This document shows positions 1 to 7,684 of a DNA stretch of 64,000 nucleotides, piece after piece. Position 1 is the first letter of the stretch. Each line of letters opens with the position of its first letter. Origin of the DNA: Phycisphaerae bacterium (GTDB taxonomy: Bacteria; Planctomycetota; Phycisphaerae; UBA1845; PWPN01). The position numbers were made by a program, and so were the translations under genes. Where the stretch lies: assembly GCA_018003015.1 (NCBI GenBank), contig JAGNEZ010000001.1, positions 202,808-266,807 on the forward strand, written 5' to 3'. The notes under the pieces are model-generated. The model had not been told where the DNA came from. It saw nothing but the letters and a program-made list of their open reading frames with translations, and made no database searches.

Positions 1-140
1 CCCGCCGGACACGTACCCATGTGAATCCCGGCGCTGATCAGCGCGGTCCCCGGGCTCGCCTCGCCCAGGGCAAACGGATCAGCCGACGCGTCGAGGGCGT
101 CACGGGGACTCTCCCGCAACCTTGGCGTTTGTTCCAGCAT
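1..140 (-). CDS. N-terminal part of an unrecognised protein, cut by left edge
   Basis: An open frame starts at the ATG at 138-140 behind a good Shine-Dalgarno (AGAAGGAGAAAGCG then ATG) and stays open to the window edge, giving about 46 residues beginning MLEQTPRLRESPRD. It begins 48 nt downstream of the stop of the ClpA/B-like AAA+ gene on the same strand, so it is probably the next gene of the ubiquitin-like operon. Too little is visible to assign a family. Confidence 0.55.
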   Translation of the reverse strand, partial: MLEQTPRLRESPRDALDASADPFALGEASPGTALISAGIHMGTCPA

Positions 141-188
141 CGCTTTCTCCTTCTGGTTCTGGTTCCACATCCGAACCCGGCACAGGTC

Positions 189-1445
189 TCATTCCATGAG
201 CTCATCGAAGTCCACGCCTGCCTCGAGCGAGTCCGCCGCGGCTACGTCATCGGGCGTCACCACGGTGCCCCCGCGCCATGTGGTGGCGGCGATGGCCGCG
301 GCGAGCAGGCTGGCCGCCGCCCCCGGCTGGGCCTGCCCGTGCTGGGCGGACAACCGCAGCACCATGCGCCGGGCCGCCGGCTCGACTTCAACGCCACTTG
401 CCGAAGCGTGCGAGTCCAGTGCCCGGGCCAACGCATCGCCCACCGGGGTCTCCAAGGGCGTCAGTACGAGCCGACGCCGCAGAGCACTGTCAGCCGCGAT
501 CCGCCGGAGCGAGACCGAAGGAGCCTTGAGCGTGCCGAATAGCCGTAAGCCCCGATCCAGCCCCGCGGCCAACAGGGCGTGACTGATTGGCGTCCCGAGA
601 AGCAGATCAATTCCCTTCACCAGGAACAGAGACCCGACCTGCTCCTGCATCTCGGTCAGCATCGTCATCAGAGCGGCGTCGCGGTCGGTCTCGAACATCG
701 CGCCGGCCGCGACCACCGCCGCCTCGATTCGGAACACACGGCGCACGACCCTGCGCTCCATGAGCTGGTTCGCAGCGGCGACCATCACCGTGTCCTTGCC
801 TGCCCCCGCAACCCCGATCACGATGGCCGCATGGGGCGGCTCGGGACGGGCCGCGATCATGGCAAGTTGTTCGGCCTGATAGGGCCGGATGCAGCGCTGC
901 TCAGCGGCGGCGGCGTCCTCTTTGGTGATGACTTCGGCTCGAGCCAAGACCCGTCCGGTCGGCGATTCGTCTTCCGCCGGTGAAGCCGCGGTTTCCCGCT
1001 CCACGGCCTCCCGGACCCCTGCCAGACAGGACGAGCCGAACAGCTCGAGAACCTCTAGAAGAACATCTAAAACTCTATCGCCTGGTACCGGATCCAGGTC
1101 AAGTCGTCGCCAGCGGCGGCGACAGGGACCGCGGCGAAGCAGATCAGCCAGGCCGGGCGCGTCGCCACCCCGATACTCCAGATCGTCGTCCACCATGACG
1201 ATCGCGCCGCCGCATGCCGCCTGCCCGAGCACCAGCACGTTCGTTGCACCCTTGTTGAACCGCTCATTGGTGGGAACATCGGTGAACAGGACCATGCGGG
1301 CACTGCACATCTCGATGCCGATGCCGTAGGCCGCGAGCACGCCGACCAGCGGCTCGCCGACGTGGGCGAATCGGCCTGGGGGGCATCGGCCGAACCCGAC
1401 AGGAGCGTGGGCAGAACCGTCTCGGATTCGTGGGGGGGTGGTCAT
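189..1445 (-). CDS. ClpA/ClpB-like AAA+ ATPase with degenerate Walker B
   Basis: 418 aa. An N-terminal region of about 200 residues has no recognised domain. A single AAA+ module follows, with Walker A GVAGAGKDT at residues 211-219. The stretch around 296-335 (LDRGLRLFGTLKAP, then DSALRRRLVLTPLETPV) matches the sensor and arginine-finger region of ClpA/ClpB-type D1 domains. Where that family has FIDEIH, this protein reads FLVKGID (about 274-280), so the usual Asp-Glu pair is missing and hydrolysis may be weak or absent. The start overlaps the stop of the upstream ARC-like ATPase gene (ATGA), implying translational coupling. A role as a partner or regulatory ATPase of the ubiquitin-like pathway is inferred from position only. 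Confidence 0.75.
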   Translation of the reverse strand: MTTPPRIRDGSAHAPVGFGRCPPGRFAHVGEPLVGVLAAYGIGIEMCSARMVLFTDVPTNERFNKGATNVLVLGQAACGGAIVMVDDDLEYRGGDAPGLADLLRRGPCRRRWRRLDLDPVPGDRVLDVLLEVLELFGSSCLAGVREAVERETAASPAEDESPTGRVLARAEVITKEDAAAAEQRCIRPYQAEQLAMIAARPEPPHAAIVIGVAGAGKDTVMVAAANQLMERRVVRRVFRIEAAVVAAGAMFETDRDAALMTMLTEMQEQVGSLFLVKGIDLLLGTPISHALLAAGLDRGLRLFGTLKAPSVSLRRIAADSALRRRLVLTPLETPVGDALARALDSHASASGVEVEPAARRMVLRLSAQHGQAQPGAAASLLAAAIAATTWRGGTVVTPDDVAAADSLEAGVDFDELME

Positions 1446-3205
1446 GACGCGGCCCTCAGCAGTTCATGGCTCGAAACGATCGGGGATTGCTCAATCAGGC
1501 GGACGTCGCTGATCTGGCCGGCCCCGACATCCACGTATCCCGTGATATTGCCGCGATTGCACATCTCCGCAACATCGCGGATCTGCCGATCCAACGCGCC
1601 GAGAAGGACGCGGGTGGTGATTCCGACCTCCCGGCCGGTCTTGGCCTCCTGCCGACGAACCCTGCGCGCAGCCTGTTCGACCGCCTTGGCAACAATCGCC
1701 GGCGTGAGCATCTGGCGACGGTAGATGATCATCGGCGTGCTGCTGCCGACAAGGTAGACCTGGAGTTGCCCGGGATCGCCGTTCGGCGCGAACAGGAATG
1801 CCTCAGCCTCCGAAACCAGGCGCTGTCGTGCGGCCTTCTCGCCGGGCTCACCCTGGAGCGCGACCGGCAGCCTGCCGAGATGTTTGGCGATCACCGAGCG
1901 GAAGTGGTGCCGGTCGAGATGGCCAAACCGCGTGACCTGGAAGCGACGGGTAAATGCACTGTCCAAGGCCTCGACCAGGTTCGTCGTGGCGATCACGATC
2001 AGGTGCTTGTCAGCAAGGTCTTTCCGCGTCGGATCGACCTTGGCCAGCAGGCCGCTGCACAGCCGTGAGTACACCGCCTCGTTGTCGGCGTCGTTCACCG
2101 AACGCCGTCGGGCAAGGGCATCTATCTCCTCGAGTATCACGATGCAGGGCAGATGATAGAACTTGCCGTTGAGTTCCACGGGCTCGCCGGCCATTTGCTC
2201 GGCCTCCGAGAACAGCCGGTCGATGTTCTTGTCGGAGACCCCCAGCAGGTGGCTCAAGGTGGAAGCCGCATTCAGACGGAAGCACCTCGGGGGGAGTTCC
2301 TCCGAGGGAACGCCGCTGATTGAGGCGATCCGATCATAGATGGCCCGGTGCAGAGCCATCAGGCTGTACGTCTTGCCGGTCCCGGTTCCACCCTGCAGCA
2401 GGAGCGTCGTGAGCAGCGGCGCATTCCAGCGCTTCCGCAGCCATTCATGCCGGTCGCTCAACGTCAACTCAACATCTTCAAGGATTTCGAGAATATAGCT
2501 TGGCGGATCGCCAAGATCGTCGACCGTCACCGTGGGCACAGGTTCTTTGGAGAGGAACTTATAGTGCTCGAACTTGCTGCCGGCCCCGGGGAGGGCGTAG
2601 AACGCCATCTCCTGCCGGGCGCTCACTACGATCTTCGCCCCCGGTTCCACCTCGCCGGCCTCGATCTGATCGGTCAACCGCTGAGAAGCGAGGAAATGCT
2701 GGCCTTCCTGCTCACGGAGGGTCACGTCCACGTAGTCCCCCACGCGCTTGCCGAGGATGGCGATCTCCCCCGAGCGATCGCCACACGGCTGCGAGCCGAT
2801 GATGGCCTTGCCCTCCCGGTCGATCTCGACCGAGTCGCCCCGACGAAGCGCTTCGGCAAGCTTCTCGTCGGGAACGGGTAGCGTAATCGCCATGCCGTCC
2901 TGCAGCCGAACATGGGCCCGGCGCATCCCGCCTTTCTCTTCGGCATGCTGTAGGAATACACCGGATCGCGTCGATCCGCGCTGCATCTCCTCAAGCCTCT
3001 CCCGGTACTGCGCAGCGAGCTTCTTCGCCTGCTCGTTCGCCTTGGCGGCGGTCCCCAGTTCAATCAACATGCGAATCACGCTCAGACCCTGTTCGGGATC
3101 GTGGGTGATGATCTGATGAATCAGCACGGCCTTGTGCTCGTCAGGAACACCGGCCTCCATGATCAACTGCTTGAGTTCCTCGGTCCCAGCCTTGTTCTTG
3201 GCCAT
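1442..3205 (-). CDS. ARC/Mpa-like (proteasomal ATPase-type) AAA+ ATPase
   Basis: 587 aa. Layout: a charged helical/coiled-coil region (about 50-78), beta-rich segments compatible with the tandem OB domains of ARC/Mpa (about 80-205), then the AAA+ module. Walker A is GGTGTGKT (272-279); Walker B is IVILEEID, with Glu in the usual Asp position followed by the catalytic Glu (360); sensor-1 is ATTN (407-410); the arginine finger is FTRRF (418-422). Proteasomal ATPases thread tagged substrates into a protease. Here the C-terminus (LLRAAS) lacks the HbYX/GQYL-type tail that docks on 20S proteasomes, and no proteasome subunit is in the window, so the protease partner is unknown. Start fixed by AAAGGAGG 8 nt upstream. 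It lies 114 nt after the JAMM gene and is coupled to the next AAA+ gene. Confidence 0.82.
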   Translation of the reverse strand: MAKNKAGTEELKQLIMEAGVPDEHKAVLIHQIITHDPEQGLSVIRMLIELGTAAKANEQAKKLAAQYRERLEEMQRGSTRSGVFLQHAEEKGGMRRAHVRLQDGMAITLPVPDEKLAEALRRGDSVEIDREGKAIIGSQPCGDRSGEIAILGKRVGDYVDVTLREQEGQHFLASQRLTDQIEAGEVEPGAKIVVSARQEMAFYALPGAGSKFEHYKFLSKEPVPTVTVDDLGDPPSYILEILEDVELTLSDRHEWLRKRWNAPLLTTLLLQGGTGTGKTYSLMALHRAIYDRIASISGVPSEELPPRCFRLNAASTLSHLLGVSDKNIDRLFSEAEQMAGEPVELNGKFYHLPCIVILEEIDALARRRSVNDADNEAVYSRLCSGLLAKVDPTRKDLADKHLIVIATTNLVEALDSAFTRRFQVTRFGHLDRHHFRSVIAKHLGRLPVALQGEPGEKAARQRLVSEAEAFLFAPNGDPGQLQVYLVGSSTPMIIYRRQMLTPAIVAKAVEQAARRVRRQEAKTGREVGITTRVLLGALDRQIRDVAEMCNRGNITGYVDVGAGQISDVRLIEQSPIVSSHELLRAAS

Positions 3206-3319
3206 GTGGCTTCCTCCTTTCGCAGGAGCAACTCCGTGTGGTTCCCCCGAGCTGGCAACCGCACCGGGCCGCCCCTACACCCGGCAATCCCGGCCCTCGC
3301 TCCCAGGGCGAGGCGCCGA

Positions 3320-4483
3320 TCAAGCCGACCCGATGCATCCCGCCGTGTAGAGCCCCGGATCGAAAGCCTCGATGACGTAGTACGGTCGCTCCGCAAGCTG
3401 GCCGTCGCGAAGCGTGAAGCAGCCATGCCGCGGTCCACGGCGGTCAAATCCGTAAATCAGACAAACCTGAAACGGCAGACGGCCTCCAAAGACGGCGCGA
3501 TGCCAGTCTCGATCATCCGGCGAGGGTGCCACGTTATGCCGGCTGCACGGGTGGGACGTATCGGCGCAGTGCTCGCAGGGGGGCGTCTCCAGAAACAGCA
3601 CTCGGTCAAACGGGTGGCCGTGGCACTGACCGATGAAACGCTCGGCAGGGCAGGCCTCCTGCCTTCGCCGAATGACCTGCTGGATGCACGCCCATGTGAC
3701 CCCGGAAAATGCGAGCCGGGCGGCCTTGGACTCGACATCCCAGAGCTTCAGACACTCCGTGATGACCACGCCGAATTCCCCAGTCTCCGGACACCGCACG
3801 GGACAGCCCAACAGGGCCGCGCCGGTCTCGATCGGCGGCTTCTCGCCGGCTCCGCGACGGGAATAGGTTTCACATCGGGCGAGGACCGCCCTCGGAAAAA
3901 AGACCGGCGCGTCCGTCGACCCATCCGCCGTCTCCGCGTACCCGTCGACTCGCTGCGCACCTTCGATGAGTCCTTTCATCGGCACCTCCAGGTATCGCAA
4001 CGGCGCTTCCGCCACACTCACCCGGAAGGAGCCATCCGCCTTCGGCTCAACGCCCGGCCGCCCGTCCGCTACCCGCCGGGCATGAAGCTCGTACGCGTGG
4101 CTCGCGGCCCGCTGGGGCTCGACGCGAAACGCGATCCGGCGGGCCACGTGTCGTATCGCCGTGAGCGTGAACCGCCGCTCGGCTTCCTGTCCGGCGGGAT
4201 CCTGCGAACGCAAGGAGAAGCCCGAACACCGACCGCCCTCCTCGGCGATGTGCGGCACGAGCTCCGACACGACCGCATCGAGCGGAAGCAGATGGTTGCG
4301 GCGAAGAAACGCCTCGAACCATAACTCCGATCGATGGTCAGCCAGATCCATGAACGGATCGATGTAGTCCCAGCCCGTGCTGACCGACCCGTCCTGGCGC
4401 CGCACCGCCACGTTGACCGTCAGTATCCACTTCGCCGCGCCGACCCGTCGGCCGGAACGCCCCCCGAGAGTCCTGCTCACCAT
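3320..4483 (-). CDS. JAMM/JAB-domain metalloprotease (deubiquitinase-like)
   Basis: 387 aa. Residues 1-190 are unassigned. A C-terminal JAB/MPN-like domain follows: the catalytic Glu is E219 in PPIETGAALLG, the zinc-binding H-x-H-P is at 288-291 (CHGHP), and SPDD at 321-324 supplies the S-x2-D element. Together these make the JAMM signature of enzymes that cleave isopeptide or C-terminal bonds of ubiquitin-like proteins. About 30 residues separate HxHP from SxxD, against about 7 in the classical motif, and the insertion holds C303, C306 and C313, a possible zinc knuckle. Start chosen at 4483 because GGAGG lies 7 nt upstream; an ATG six codons earlier has no ribosome site. It follows the ubiquitin-like gene by 117 nt, so deconjugation of that modifier is likely. 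Confidence 0.8.
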   Translation of the reverse strand: MVSRTLGGRSGRRVGAAKWILTVNVAVRRQDGSVSTGWDYIDPFMDLADHRSELWFEAFLRRNHLLPLDAVVSELVPHIAEEGGRCSGFSLRSQDPAGQEAERRFTLTAIRHVARRIAFRVEPQRAASHAYELHARRVADGRPGVEPKADGSFRVSVAEAPLRYLEVPMKGLIEGAQRVDGYAETADGSTDAPVFFPRAVLARCETYSRRGAGEKPPIETGAALLGCPVRCPETGEFGVVITECLKLWDVESKAARLAFSGVTWACIQQVIRRRQEACPAERFIGQCHGHPFDRVLFLETPPCEHCADTSHPCSRHNVAPSPDDRDWHRAVFGGRLPFQVCLIYGFDRRGPRHGCFTLRDGQLAERPYYVIEAFDPGLYTAGCIGSA

Positions 4484-4600
4484 GATGCGGCCTCCGAACA
4501 CCTGCCATGCAGCATCCGCTGCCGAGTGCGAACCAGACGGCGTTGCGGGTGCACACCATCAGGGCATGCCCCCGCCCCGCCGCGCCCGACCCGATGTGTT

Positions 4601-4927
4601 CTACCCGCCCCGCGGGCCCCAGCAGCCCAGATGTGCGTTCGGCACCACCGTGAGTTCCTCCTGCTGCTCGGCCCCGACCGCCTCTCCAATGGTGGCGTTG
4701 GGGGGCACCAGCCAGGTGTCGTCCCGCCGGAGACTGACCGGTTGGTTCTCGGGGATCCCGAGCTCCCGCGCAGCCGCTCGCAGGACCCGCGCCGCGGGTG
4801 CGTCCGGCCGCACCTCGCTGAGGTTGACACGGCGGCTGCCGGTCACGTCGACAAATCTCAGGTTGAGAAGCTGCGGCCCCGCGCCGCTCGGCGCCTCCGC
4901 CGGCAATGTGACCAGATCGTCTTTCAT
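4601..4927 (-). CDS. Ubiquitin-like beta-grasp protein ending in Gly-Gly
   Basis: 108 aa. After a 19-residue flexible lead, residues 20-96 follow a ubiquitin-fold pattern: a strand pair (LLNLRFVDVTGSRRVNL), a helix (ARVLRAAARELGI), then short strands ending in EELTVVP. The protein ends GCWGPRGG and then stops, so the diglycine needed for E1 adenylation is already exposed, as in pre-processed ubiquitin-like modifiers. The start ATG overlaps the preceding stop (ATGA) and has AGGAGG at good spacing; an in-frame extension to 5053 lies inside the upstream gene and was rejected. Position between the E2/unknown genes and the JAMM gene supports the role of conjugated modifier. It does not resemble the disordered Pup or UBact proteins. 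Confidence 0.85.
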   Translation of the reverse strand: MKDDLVTLPAEAPSGAGPQLLNLRFVDVTGSRRVNLSEVRPDAPAARVLRAAARELGIPENQPVSLRRDDTWLVPPNATIGEAVGAEQQEELTVVPNAHLGCWGPRGG

Positions 4928-5760
4928 GGGATGTACCTCCTCTCGAAACGTACGAAACCCGCCGGGATCAATTCCAACGCCTCGCTCCGCACGCGAGCGT
5001 CGGCAATCAAGGTCGCCACGGGCACTATGTTCGCGACCACGCGTCGCAAACACGTGAGACTTCGTATCAGCAGAAATGCTTCCAGAAGATCATGCTCCGC
5101 CCTGGTGAGATCCACCTCCGCATAGCAGGCGGGTGCGGTGCTGAGCCCCCAGTGGATCCGCACCAGGCGATACCGCGTCTGAGCGTCAACGAGGAAGTGG
5201 CGCAGCCATCTCCGCCGGTTCTCAGATAGATCGTCGGGGATGATCCGCAGGATCTCGAATCGAAGGGCGAGCCGGCCGCGATCGACTGTGTGCACGATTT
5301 CGCCCTGGCAAACGTGCCCGTCACAGCAGACCGTGAGGGCGTCCTTCGGCATCCACCCCTGCACGACTTCCAGCGGGGGTGGCAGCCACCGGGCCCCGGG
5401 GCGCTCGTTCTTGGCCGTCTCCAGGGCCCACAGAACCGTCGCTTTGAGGTACTCAGCATCGGCACCTCCCAATACCCCCGCCGCGGAAAGGTCGGGCAGC
5501 GGGATGTCCGCGATCAGACGCGCTGCCTCACCCTCACAAATCAGCTTCCAGGGCCCCGGGGGGCTCGTTGGCTCTAGAACATCTCCAACCTGAGAACACC
5601 CTCGTGAAACCAATGTTGCCCACATGCCATCCAAACACAGGTGAAGGCCGTTTCGTTCATAAGCCGCATGCTCGCCGGCGGAGCCATGGCCGTCGTGGAC
5701 CGACCGGGCAAAGCCCATTGCCTCAATCACCGCGTCCAGCGGACACTGCAGCGCTTTCAT
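4924..5760 (-). CDS. Unrecognised protein encoded between the E2 and the ubiquitin-like modifier
   Basis: 278 aa, no family recognised. No signal peptide or membrane segment is obvious. It has several Cys/His residues (for example CCDGHVCQG near the middle) and a C-terminal hydrophobic/helical half (DLLEAFLLIRSLTCLRRVVANIV). Both ends are translationally coupled: its ATG overlaps the E2 stop (ATGA) and its stop overlaps the ATG of the ubiquitin-like gene (ATGA). Such tight packing suggests a stoichiometric partner, perhaps a substrate adaptor or conjugation cofactor, but that is inference. The 62 extra in-frame codons upstream of 5760 lie inside the E2 gene and were not used. Confidence 0.7.
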   Translation of the reverse strand: MKALQCPLDAVIEAMGFARSVHDGHGSAGEHAAYERNGLHLCLDGMWATLVSRGCSQVGDVLEPTSPPGPWKLICEGEAARLIADIPLPDLSAAGVLGGADAEYLKATVLWALETAKNERPGARWLPPPLEVVQGWMPKDALTVCCDGHVCQGEIVHTVDRGRLALRFEILRIIPDDLSENRRRWLRHFLVDAQTRYRLVRIHWGLSTAPACYAEVDLTRAEHDLLEAFLLIRSLTCLRRVVANIVPVATLIADARVRSEALELIPAGFVRFERRYIP

Positions 5761-6419
5761 GGCGTCGCTCCTCCACCGTATTCCACCGGGGCGAGGAACG
5801 GCGTACGATCCAGAGGCACCTGATCGCGGTGGGCCAGCCAGTATTGGGCGGCTTGCGGGTTCGCGACCCGGAGCGGATCTTCGGGGTCGATGGTGACGGT
5901 CTGCAGCTGCAGGATGGAGTAAAGCAGCAAGACCAGCTCGGCACAACCCAACGCGGCCACAGGCATCGACACGCTGGCATCACCGAGGCATAGCCCTTGG
6001 ATCGGAAGCCCGCCGGGGGGGGCCGCGTTTGAATGAAAGAGCGGCGGAGCGAAAACGAGCACCGCCACACTGTCTTTGGCGCCTCGGAGACAACCGTCCG
6101 TCAGAATGATGCCGAGTTCCGCCTGATCGGCAATGTAGATTTGACCATCCGGTCGCACCGCGGGGCATTTCACCCGCAGAGCCAACGCGATGCGGAGCGC
6201 TTCGCTGGCGTCGATTGCCCTGATCACCATTCGGCCAGGCGGGGCAAGCTGGTCGAGCCTCAAGAGGTTCTTGACCTCGGCTGGCTTTCGCCGGCCCCAC
6301 GGCGTGTTCCGGTCGTCAGGGCACGCTTGAACAATGTGCTCCAGGGCAACCTGTCGATCGGGACTCAACTCCATGGACCGCAGCGATGACAACCGCCGCC
6401 GAGGGTCTTGGCTGGTCAT
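5757..6419 (-). CDS. E2-like ubiquitin-conjugating enzyme (UBC fold)
   Basis: 220 aa. The C-terminal half follows the eukaryotic E2 pattern. FHSN (128-131) sits where HPN occurs, followed 13 residues later by GLCLGD with the probable catalytic cysteine C144. Next come a helix CAELVLLLYSILQLQ and the DPEDPL...NPQAAQYW block (178-194), matching the E2 sequence after the active site (LLSIQSLL, DPLVP, A..Y). The enzyme would take the modifier from the E1 as a thioester. Residues 1-60 are an extra N-terminal region of unknown role. It overlaps the E1 stop and the downstream start by ATGA junctions. No E2 outside this pattern was considered more likely, but similarity was judged by eye. Confidence 0.82.
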   Translation of the reverse strand: MTSQDPRRRLSSLRSMELSPDRQVALEHIVQACPDDRNTPWGRRKPAEVKNLLRLDQLAPPGRMVIRAIDASEALRIALALRVKCPAVRPDGQIYIADQAELGIILTDGCLRGAKDSVAVLVFAPPLFHSNAAPPGGLPIQGLCLGDASVSMPVAALGCAELVLLLYSILQLQTVTIDPEDPLRVANPQAAQYWLAHRDQVPLDRTPFLAPVEYGGGATP

Positions 6420-7684
6420 GATTCACCTACCCCTTCAGCGTCCTTCCAAGAAAGCCACGTGCCCGCTCCGTGGTGACGAATCAGTGCCCAGGACGCGCTC
6501 GTCGCCCCCAGAGTCGCGACTCGCTGATCGAGCTGAGGGCGTAACACGCTCAGCGGAACCGCGTCGAAAGTGTGAAACGAATTCGTGCGGAGCTCGGCGC
6601 CACAACGGCAGCGCCGGTTTCGGCGTTTGCTCCAGAACCGCCCGATTGACCGTGGGCCGCAACGGGGGCATTCCGCACGAACCACGTAGCGGAAATCGTC
6701 GCCAAGACCAAGCACGGCATCGCCGCCGTCGCTGCTCATGCCGGAGACCTCCAGCAGTTCGCGAATCGCATGCCCGCGAAGCGGCTTGGCGAGCGGACGA
6801 CACCGCCACCGAGAATGGTCTTCGACGCAGTCTTGGTTGCGACCAAGCGGAATGACCGCGGCGTACCCGGGCCGGATGAAAGTCCCCTCCACTAGGCAAC
6901 TGTTTGGCAGAGGTTGGCCCAGACGGAGGGTGACCTTGTTCATCAACAGTGCGCCCATGTGCCCCGCCAGCGCACAGAGCGCAGGAATGCTCCGCGTGAC
7001 CGGTTCCTCTCGGCCGGCCTGATCCCTCTCTCCGACCATTTCGCACGAGAAGCCCGGCCCGTCGTCCGCAGCCATGCGCAGCTCCGCCGGTGTCATGTTG
7101 CACGCAGGGCAGGCATCTTGTGGGTCGCTGTTCGCGAAATACCGGATCTGGTATAGGCCGCTCGAGCCCTCGACGTTGCAGTAAATGACCGGGATGCCCA
7201 GATGCATCGCCGCCCGGGCCACATGCAGCTCCGCCGCCATCCGGTCCGTGCAACAGAAGATGAAGTCCACGCCCGCTACGCGCGTGAGGGGCAAATCCTC
7301 AAAGCCGCCAACAAAAGCATCGACCCGAGTGCTGCGGCTGACCTCAACGCAGCACTTCGCCACGTGGTCTGCCTTCCACCGGCGCAGGTCCCGCGGGAAG
7401 ATCACGCTGTTCGTCAACAAGGATTCGGGCTTGTAGGGTTTCGGATCGGCAATGATAATCGCTCTCGGATCCTGCCGTGCAACGCTCAGGATGCACGGCC
7501 CCCCTACGGAGCCCGCGCCGGCGAGAATGACCTGCAACCGTCCGAGCACCCGGTCCGGATCGACGTCCGGCCGTGAGCCCGAGAAGGCCGGCATGCGGGC
7601 AACCCGCTCAGGGGCGGCCACCGCCTTGACGCGGGACAACCGCTCGAGTCTCCTGAGCCTCGGTCGGTGCTCGGCCACGACCAT
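6416..7684 (-). CDS. E1-like ubiquitin-activating enzyme (ThiF/MoeB/Uba superfamily)
   Basis: 422 aa from the ATG at 7682-7684, which follows GGAGGAG and overlaps the RING gene stop by 1 nt (TGATG). Rossmann ATP site: GAGSVGG (56-62), an acidic residue ending strand 2 (IIIAD, D80), K104, and CTDR (145-148) for Mg-ATP. The structural zinc site is CPAC (192-195) paired with CPRC (339-342) or CRC (359-361). The catalytic Cys is probably C214 (GFSCEM) or C237 (ALCALAG). The enzyme would adenylate the Gly-Gly tail of the neighbouring modifier and pass it to the E2. The C-terminal 90 residues, with a second Cys pair, extend past the ThiF core and may be an E2- or modifier-docking region. Confidence 0.88.
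   Translation of the reverse strand: MVVAEHRPRLRRLERLSRVKAVAAPERVARMPAFSGSRPDVDPDRVLGRLQVILAGAGSVGGPCILSVARQDPRAIIIADPKPYKPESLLTNSVIFPRDLRRWKADHVAKCCVEVSRSTRVDAFVGGFEDLPLTRVAGVDFIFCCTDRMAAELHVARAAMHLGIPVIYCNVEGSSGLYQIRYFANSDPQDACPACNMTPAELRMAADDGPGFSCEMVGERDQAGREEPVTRSIPALCALAGHMGALLMNKVTLRLGQPLPNSCLVEGTFIRPGYAAVIPLGRNQDCVEDHSRWRCRPLAKPLRGHAIRELLEVSGMSSDGGDAVLGLGDDFRYVVRAECPRCGPRSIGRFWSKRRNRRCRCGAELRTNSFHTFDAVPLSVLRPQLDQRVATLGATSASWALIRHHGAGTWLSWKDAEGVGES

Noticed and set aside
4601-5053. Longer 150-aa version of the ubiquitin-like protein
   Set aside because: The extra 42 residues overlap the upstream gene and are Arg-rich; the ATG at 4927 has a strong ribosome site and an ATGA junction.
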